A stretch of DNA of 28,657 bases from an uncultured Bacteroidales bacterium. Lineage in GTDB: Bacteria; Bacteroidota; Bacteroidia; Bacteroidales; UBA3663. Position numbers and translations under genes: made by a program. Location: the NCBI GenBank assembly GCA_937899265.1, contig CALBPV010000119.1, forward strand, positions 1 to 28,657, given 5' to 3'. This document shows, one piece after another, positions 23,642 through 28,657 of this stretch (positions are counted from its first letter, which is position 1; every line of letters begins with the position of its first letter). The notes under the pieces are model-generated. The model was not told the DNA's origin. It saw nothing but the letters and a program-made list of their open reading frames with translations, and searched no databases.

Positions 23642-24961
23642 ATGAATAAGATTGTATCCGTTCTGCTGGCATCCTTTGCGGTCATCCCCGCATTCGCACA
23701 GGAAGAGAAGGCTTGGAGTCTCGACGACTGCATTGCCTATGCCCGCGAGAACAACATTTCAGTCAAGCAGGCCCAGCTCTCGGCTCTCAGTTCCGAAGTC
23801 GATGTCACGCAGAGCAAGGCCGCCCTTTTCCCTACGCTCTCGTTCTCGACGAGCCAGCAGTTGGGCTTCCAGAAAGTGGAAAGCCAGGACGTAGCCACCA
23901 ATACTACAGGTGCCAAAAATCCCACTTACACTGGTTCCTACGGCATCAATGCCAACGTAACACTCTTTAACGGAGGTGCCAACTGGCGTACCGTCAAGAG
24001 CAGCCGTCTCAGCCACGAAGCCGATGTGCTCAATGCCGAAAAGACGGCCAACAGCATCGAACAGCAAATCATCCGGGCTTACTATCAGATTCTCTACGCC
24101 CACGAGGCCGTAGCCACCAACGAGGAAATCGTGAAAGTGGCCGAAAAAGAACTCACCCGCACTCAGGAACTCCTCAAGGTGGGCAAAGGCTCCAAAGTCG
24201 ATGTGGCTCAGATGGAGAGCCAGTATCAGCAGAATCAGTATTCCCTCGTCAATGCACGCAACACAGAGGCGGCCGACATTCTGGCCCTCAAACAGCTGCT
24301 CCAGCTCGGCACCTCCGATGATTTCGCAATAGACTACGCCACCTACGGCACGTCCGACGTGATGGAGCTCATACCTTCTGTCGAAGATGCCCAGGCACAA
24401 GCGCTCGCCAATCTCCCCGATGTCAAAGCAGCCGAGGTGAATGTCCAGGTGGCCGAGATGCAGGCCAAGATAGCCGCAGGCAGTTATTATCCCACGCTCT
24501 CGCTCAACGGAAGCGTCACCACCAGCAACGGCAACACCTATTCCGGCGATTTCACCCAGCAAGTCAAGGACCACCTGCACGAGACGATAGGCCTCTCGCT
24601 CAGCGTTCCCATTTGGGACGGCTACAAGACCAAAGCTTCCGTCTCGAAGGCACGCTACAACGTAGCCAATGCCGAACTGAATCTGGCCGACACCCGCTTG
24701 CAGCTCAACAACACGATAGCCGACCTTCATCTCGACATCCAGTCGGCCCAGTCCCGCTACCAGAGTGCCGTCACCTCTGAAGCCGCCGCACGTGAGAGCT
24801 TCGAACTCATGGAGGGCCGATTCAACGTGGGCCTCGAAAGCATCATCGACCTCCTGACCGAAAAGAACAAATATCTCCAGGCCAAGCAGGAAACGCTCCA
24901 GTCGAAATATACCGCGCTCCTCAACCTCCGCCTCCTGGATTTCTATACAGGAAAGCAATGA
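23642..24961 (+). CDS. TolC-family outer-membrane efflux channel
   Basis: 439 residues with a signal peptide (about 1-19, ending AFAQ). Two repeated halves of long amphipathic helices are visible, with the TolC-type opening WSLDDCIAYARENN (about 25-38) and a second-half counterpart around VEDAQAQALANLPDVKAAEV. The channel would sit in the outer membrane and open into the periplasmic adaptor. It is the first gene of the four-gene tripartite pump, 56 bp before the adaptor. No consensus -7 box is visible in the 138 bp upstream, so the promoter may be atypical. Confidence 0.93.
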   Translation: MNKIVSVLLASFAVIPAFAQEEKAWSLDDCIAYARENNISVKQAQLSALSSEVDVTQSKAALFPTLSFSTSQQLGFQKVESQDVATNTTGAKNPTYTGSYGINANVTLFNGGANWRTVKSSRLSHEADVLNAEKTANSIEQQIIRAYYQILYAHEAVATNEEIVKVAEKELTRTQELLKVGKGSKVDVAQMESQYQQNQYSLVNARNTEAADILALKQLLQLGTSDDFAIDYATYGTSDVMELIPSVEDAQAQALANLPDVKAAEVNVQVAEMQAKIAAGSYYPTLSLNGSVTTSNGNTYSGDFTQQVKDHLHETIGLSLSVPIWDGYKTKASVSKARYNVANAELNLADTRLQLNNTIADLHLDIQSAQSRYQSAVTSEAAARESFELMEGRFNVGLESIIDLLTEKNKYLQAKQETLQSKYTALLNLRLLDFYTGKQ

Positions 24962-24988
24962 GCCTCCGACATCAACCTATCGTAATAT

Positions 24989-25012
24989 CGAAATAACGAA
25001 ATAACGAAATAA
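24989..25012 (+). repeat. 8-bp microsatellite (CGAAATAA x3) before the adaptor start codon
   Basis: Three perfect head-to-tail copies, ending five bases before the ATG at 25018, so covering the ribosome-binding region. Copy-number change could alter translation of the adaptor. Confidence 0.85.
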
Positions 25013-25017
25013 TCAAT

Positions 25018-26184
25018 ATGAAATCTCTCCCTTTATTCATCGGCGCTGCCGCCCTGCTTCTCGCCTCCTGCGGCAACCGCTCCTATCAGGTGGCCTATAA
25101 CACCGAAACCGTCCAAAAGGGCGAAATCACCACCTCCGTCACCGCCACAGGTACCGTAGAACCTGTCACCTCCGTCACCGTCGGCACCCAAGTCTCCGGA
25201 CTTATCTCCCACATCTACGTCGATTACAACGATGTGGTCAAGAAAGGGCAGGTCATCGCCGAACTCGACCGTACTACCCTCTCCAATACGCTCACCTCGG
25301 CTCAGCGTAATCTCGCCTCGGCTCGCAGCGATTACGAGTATCAGAAGAAGAACTACGAGCGCATGAGCGACCTCCACGACAAACAGTGGATCTCCGACGA
25401 CGAATACGAAAGCGCTCGCCTCAGCTACGAAAAGGCTCTCAACACCTACGAGAGCTCCAAACTGCAAGTCTCGACGGCGCAGACCAACCTCGGGTATGCT
25501 ACTATCACGTCTCCCATCGACGGCGTAGTGCTCTCGCGTGAGGTCGAAGAAGGCCAGACCGTAGCCTCATCTATGACCACGCCTACCCTTTTCACCATTG
25601 CCCAGGACCTCACGGACATGCGCGTCATTGCCGATGTCGATGAGGCCGACATCGGAGGCGTTGTCAAGGGTCAGCGTGTCACCTTCACCGTCGATGCCTA
25701 TCCCAACGATTCCTTCGAGGGAACGGTCACCCAAGTGCGTCAGGAAGCCACCACATCGAGCAACGTTGTCACTTACGAGGTGGTTATCTCGGCTCCCAAT
25801 CCCGACCTCAAACTCAAACCCGGCCTCACGGCTTCGGTTACCATCTATACGCTCGAACTCAACAACACGCTATGTGTTTCGGCCAAAGCCCTGCGCTGGG
25901 AACCCAAGCAGACCACCATTGGCGAGGGCGATGTCATCGAGGACGCTCCCGGTGCCAAGCACAAACTTTGGAGCAAGGAAGGCAACACCTTCAAGGCCTG
26001 GCCTGTCGAAGTCGGTGCTTCCAATGGCGTGACCACCCAAATCCTCTCCGGCGTGTCCGAAGGCTTTGTGGCCATCAATGAGGCTGTTGTCAATCAGGGT
26101 AATACTACCCAGGAAGAGACCACCGACTCCAATCCCTTCATGCCCGGTCCGCGCAACAACAACAAGAAGAGCGGCTCCAAGTGA
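25018..26184 (+). CDS. MacA-like periplasmic adaptor (lipoprotein)
   Basis: 388 residues. Membrane-fusion protein linking the inner-membrane ABC transporter to the TolC channel. Lipobox LLASC with Cys18, then the barrel-sandwich segment (EITTSVTATGTVEPVTSVTV), a helical hairpin (about 85-160), the second half of the lipoyl-like domain (ATITSPIDGVVLSREVEEGQ), and beta-barrel and membrane-proximal domains to the end. The C-terminal tail is short and basic (RNNNKKSGSK). It is followed 33 bp later by the ATPase gene. Lipidation instead of a transmembrane anchor differs from E. coli MacA. Confidence 0.93.
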   Translation: MKSLPLFIGAAALLLASCGNRSYQVAYNTETVQKGEITTSVTATGTVEPVTSVTVGTQVSGLISHIYVDYNDVVKKGQVIAELDRTTLSNTLTSAQRNLASARSDYEYQKKNYERMSDLHDKQWISDDEYESARLSYEKALNTYESSKLQVSTAQTNLGYATITSPIDGVVLSREVEEGQTVASSMTTPTLFTIAQDLTDMRVIADVDEADIGGVVKGQRVTFTVDAYPNDSFEGTVTQVRQEATTSSNVVTYEVVISAPNPDLKLKPGLTASVTIYTLELNNTLCVSAKALRWEPKQTTIGEGDVIEDAPGAKHKLWSKEGNTFKAWPVEVGASNGVTTQILSGVSEGFVAINEAVVNQGNTTQEETTDSNPFMPGPRNNNKKSGSK

Positions 26185-26217
26185 GCCTTTGTCCTTTCCC
26201 CTTTAACCTTTGACCGT

Positions 26218-26967
26218 ATGAAGAAAGATCATGTAGTCATCGAACTCCGGGACGTGCGTCGCGACTTCCACGTGGGCGACGAGGTGGTGCATGCACTCCG
26301 CGGGGTATCGTTCAAAATCTATGAGGGCGAGTTTGTGACCATTCAGGGAACCTCCGGCTCCGGCAAATCGACCCTCCTCAATCAGCTCGGGTGTCTCGAC
26401 ACTCCCACCTCGGGCGAATATCTGCTCGATGGCGTGCCCGTCAGGAAAATGGGCAAGAACCAGCGCGCCAAACTGCGTAACCGCAAGATAGGGTTCATCT
26501 TCCAGAACTATAACTTGTTGGCCAAGACCACTGCTGTCGAGAATGTCGAACTGCCCTTGATGTACAATTCCAAGGTCAGGACTTCCGAGCGCCGTGAACG
26601 TGCCGTTCGGGCTCTCCAGGCCGTTGGCTTGGGCGATCGCCTCTACCACAAGTCCAACCAGATGTCCGGCGGTCAGATGCAACGCGTGGCCATCGCCCGT
26701 GCTCTCGTCAACGACCCCACCATCATCTTGGCCGATGAGGCTACGGGCAACCTCGACACACGCACGTCGTTCGAGATGCTCGTCCTTTTCCAGAAACTTT
26801 ACAATGAGGGCCACACCATCATTTTCGTGACCCACAATCCCGAAATCGCTCAGTACAGCTCCCGCAACATCTTCCTGCGCGACGGTCAAATCAAGGAAGA
26901 CAAGCAGAACGACAACATCCTCGATGCTGCCGAGGCACTATCCAAGATTCCTGTTCCGAACGATTGA
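26218..26967 (+). CDS. MacB/LolD-type ABC transporter ATPase
   Basis: 249 residues, a single nucleotide-binding domain. Walker A GTSGSGKST (44-52), Q-loop FIFQNYNLL (93-101), signature MSGGQMQRVAIARAL (149-163), Walker B IILADEATGNLD (169-180) and the switch His206 in VTHNPE. The ATGNLD D-loop and PTSGEYLLDG segment are typical of the MacB/LolD subfamily, which drives conformational change instead of classical transport. In E. coli the ATPase and permease are fused; here they are separate genes 15 bp apart. Confidence 0.95.
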   Translation: MKKDHVVIELRDVRRDFHVGDEVVHALRGVSFKIYEGEFVTIQGTSGSGKSTLLNQLGCLDTPTSGEYLLDGVPVRKMGKNQRAKLRNRKIGFIFQNYNLLAKTTAVENVELPLMYNSKVRTSERRERAVRALQAVGLGDRLYHKSNQMSGGQMQRVAIARALVNDPTIILADEATGNLDTRTSFEMLVLFQKLYNEGHTIIFVTHNPEIAQYSSRNIFLRDGQIKEDKQNDNILDAAEALSKIPVPND

Positions 26968-26982
26968 TATTTTGTTTTCCCT

Positions 26983-28203
26983 ATGAATTTCATCAATCTC
27001 ATCAAGGTCGCTATCAAGGCCTTGGCCAACAATAAGTTCCGCTCCTTCCTCTCCATGCTGGGCATCATCATCGGCGTGGCTGCCGTCATTGTGATGATGG
27101 CCATAGGACAGGGCTCCAAAGAAAGCGTGCGCAAAAACATCTCGCAGATGGGAACCAACATCATCATGATACGTCCCGGTGCCGATATGCGGGGCGGCGT
27201 GCGTCAGGATCCCTCCGCCATGCAAACCCTCAAGATGGACGACTATGAGGCCATCAAGAACGAGACACAGTATGTGACCTACGTCTCGCCCGAAGTCACT
27301 TCCTCCGGACAGGTCATTTACGGTTCCAACAACACCAACACCTCCGTCTATGGCGTTGCGCCCGAGTATCTGGACATCAAACAGTGGGAACTCTCCGATG
27401 GTGTCTCCTTCACCGAAGCCGACATCAATTCGGCCGCCAAAGTCGCCCTCGTAGGACAGACCGTCGTCGATGAACTCTTTCCCGACGGAGGCGATGTGGT
27501 GGGCAAAACCATACGTTTCAAGAGTTATCCCATCCGCATCATCGGCGTGCTCAAATCCAAGGGCTACAACTCCTTCGGCATGGACCAGGACAACCTTATC
27601 CTCATGCCCTACACCTCGGTCATGAAACGTATTCTGGCCCAGACCTATATCTCGACCATCAACTGCTCGGCCATCACCGAGGAGATGACCGACGAGGCCA
27701 TCGAGGAGCTTACGACCATCCTGCGCCGCAACCACAAACTCAAGGACGGCGATGATGACAATTTCACCATCCGTTCCCAGCAGGAAATGATGGAGACCAT
27801 GTCTTCCACGATGGATTCCATCACCATCATCCTTGTTGTGGCCGCTGCATTCTCCCTCCTTGTGGCCGGCATCGGCATCATGAACATCATGCTGGTGTCC
27901 GTCACCGAACGCACCAAGGAAATCGGCCTCCGCATGTCGGTGGGAGCGCGGGGCATCGACATCTCCGCCCAGTTCCTCATCGAGTCCATTTTCATATCCA
28001 TCACCGGAGGACTGTTGGGCATCGGACTCGGATTCCTCCTGTCGTGGGGAGCCAACACATTCTTCAGCCTGCCCACCTCCGTGCCCGCATGGAGCATCAT
28101 TGTCAGCTTCGTGATTTGCACCTTCATCGGTGTACTCTTCGGCTACTTCCCCGCCCGCAAAGCCGCCTCCCTCGATCCCATCGAGGCCATCCGTTACGAA
28201 TGA
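26983..28203 (+). CDS. MacB-type ABC permease (FtsX family)
   Basis: 406 residues with the MacB architecture: an amphipathic N-terminus (FINLIKVAIKALANNKFRSF), first membrane helix with MLGIIIGVAAVIVMMAIG (about 26-43), a large periplasmic domain (about 50-280), and three C-terminal helices in FtsX order (about 285-305, 325-350, 365-390). The motif VSVTERTKEIGLRMSVGA precedes helix 3. With the adaptor and channel it forms a MacAB-TolC-type pump for toxins, peptides or siderophore-like molecules; the substrate cannot be inferred. It ends the operon. Confidence 0.95.
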   Translation: MNFINLIKVAIKALANNKFRSFLSMLGIIIGVAAVIVMMAIGQGSKESVRKNISQMGTNIIMIRPGADMRGGVRQDPSAMQTLKMDDYEAIKNETQYVTYVSPEVTSSGQVIYGSNNTNTSVYGVAPEYLDIKQWELSDGVSFTEADINSAAKVALVGQTVVDELFPDGGDVVGKTIRFKSYPIRIIGVLKSKGYNSFGMDQDNLILMPYTSVMKRILAQTYISTINCSAITEEMTDEAIEELTTILRRNHKLKDGDDDNFTIRSQQEMMETMSSTMDSITIILVVAAAFSLLVAGIGIMNIMLVSVTERTKEIGLRMSVGARGIDISAQFLIESIFISITGGLLGIGLGFLLSWGANTFFSLPTSVPAWSIIVSFVICTFIGVLFGYFPARKAASLDPIEAIRYE

Positions 28204-28458
28204 CGGACGGCCCCCGGAGGCTGATGCTGGAGATGAGTGATGAACAGCGATGTCCCGGCGTTTTCTTTTTTCCAACACGAATTGCCACGCATGAACACGA
28301 ATTTCTCATAAATTGAATTTATGGAATATTAATGGGTAATAAACAATACGCAAACAATCTCCCCGGGCTGTCCTCGCGGACTGCTCGGGGAAAAGTCTGC
28401 CCGACCCAAAGGAAAGGGAGCAAAGAGGAGAGGCTGACCTGCAGGGGCAAAATACCTT

Positions 28459-28482
28459 AGCACAGGGGCGAGCCCCTGTGCT
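28459..28482. repeat. Perfect palindrome, 11-bp arms
   Basis: AGCACAGGGGC-GA-GCCCCTGTGCT: eleven perfect base pairs around two bases, followed by ATATT. It could act as a bidirectional terminator or be a palindromic extragenic element. Confidence 0.85.
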
Positions 28483-28535
28483 ATATTGGCTCACCGGCAA
28501 AATTCTGTGTAAAAACTGCCCCTTTAGGGACAAAC

Positions 28536-28657
28536 CGATTCCCGAACTTCGCGTAAGCATTTGCAAGTGTGCAAATCGATTCCCGAACTTCGCGTAACGA
28601 TTTGCAAACGTGCAAATCGATTCCCGAACTTCGCGTAAGCATTTGCAAGCGTGCAAA
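28536..28657. repeat. 41-bp tandem repeat running off the right edge
   Basis: Units start at 28536, 28577 and 28618 with period 41; the third is cut by the edge after 40 bases. Each begins CGATTCCCGAACTTCGCGTA and ends with an imperfect or perfect TTTGCA/TGCAAA hairpin (in unit 2 the stem is GATTTGCA/TGCAAATC). Variation is confined to the hairpin half. No unique spacers, so not a CRISPR array. The full copy number cannot be seen. Confidence 0.9.

Larger units (their letters stand above)
28204..28657. other. Non-coding mosaic after the permease
   Basis: No credible gene in these 454 bases. Elements seen: a direct repeat AACACGAATT at 28274-28283 and 28294-28303 around a CCACG core, a type of dispersed intergenic sequence I associate with Bacteroidota; a CCCCGGGC/GCTCGGGG hairpin (28361-28390); a perfect palindromic hairpin (28459-28482); and a 41-bp tandem repeat from 28536 to the edge. 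An open minus-strand frame spans 28306-28656 but is made of these repeats. Confidence 0.7.

Noticed and set aside
26938..28278. 446-codon minus-strand frame opposite the permease
   Set aside because: Shadow of the MacB-type permease; Gly/Asp/His-rich with no motif.
28306..28656. 116-codon minus-strand frame at the right edge
   Set aside because: Made of the 41-bp repeats and palindromes; Cys/Arg-rich with no protein-like pattern.

Overview
The window comes from a member of the Bacteroidales (Bacteroidota), probably a Prevotella/Bacteroides-type anaerobe. Three things point there. Almost every transcription unit is preceded by the Bacteroidota sigma-ABfr promoter (TTTG or TTG, 19-20 nt, TATCTTTG). 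Several families are typical of the phylum: DUF5723, GldH, DUF3109 and a GH35 beta-galactosidase. The gene sets DUF177-rpmF-fabH-era and coil protein-zapA-rny-ricT-gldH also fit this order. It is ordinary chromosomal DNA. I found no tRNA, rRNA, phage, transposase or CRISPR array.

Layout. 1-979 (minus): a lipoprotein metallophosphoesterase cut by the window edge, preceded by a small ORF that carries one in-frame stop. 980-1740: a long non-coding gap holding two tandem promoter-plus-terminator units that look like two small RNAs and share complementary blocks. 1741-5120 (minus): a two-gene envelope operon, a large lipoprotein followed by a DUF5723 predicted barrel. 5180-10519 (minus): GH35 beta-galactosidase, MutS and a TrmH-family RNA methyltransferase. 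10687-12005 (minus): a stand-alone AAA/DUF4143 ATPase. 12075-15174 (minus): the DUF177-rpmF and fabH-era units, with a six-copy 23-bp tandem repeat touching the era stop codon. 15267-18558 (minus): TatD-type metallohydrolase, DEAD-box helicase and an orphan histidine kinase. From 18600 the genes run on the plus strand: DUF3109; coiled-coil protein-zapA; RNase Y-RicT-GldH (overlapping starts and stops); then a TolC-MacA-MacB tripartite efflux operon. 28204-28657 is a non-coding mosaic of palindromes and a 41-bp tandem repeat that leaves the window.

Functionally the window combines housekeeping (mismatch repair, ribosome assembly, fatty-acid initiation, division, mRNA decay) with envelope functions (lipoproteins, barrel, efflux pump). 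The best candidates for something undescribed are the tandem small-RNA locus at 1195-1620, the minisatellite fused to the end of era, and the 8-bp microsatellite directly in front of the macA-like start codon. Promoter, terminator and RNA calls are pattern-based readings by eye and have not been tested.
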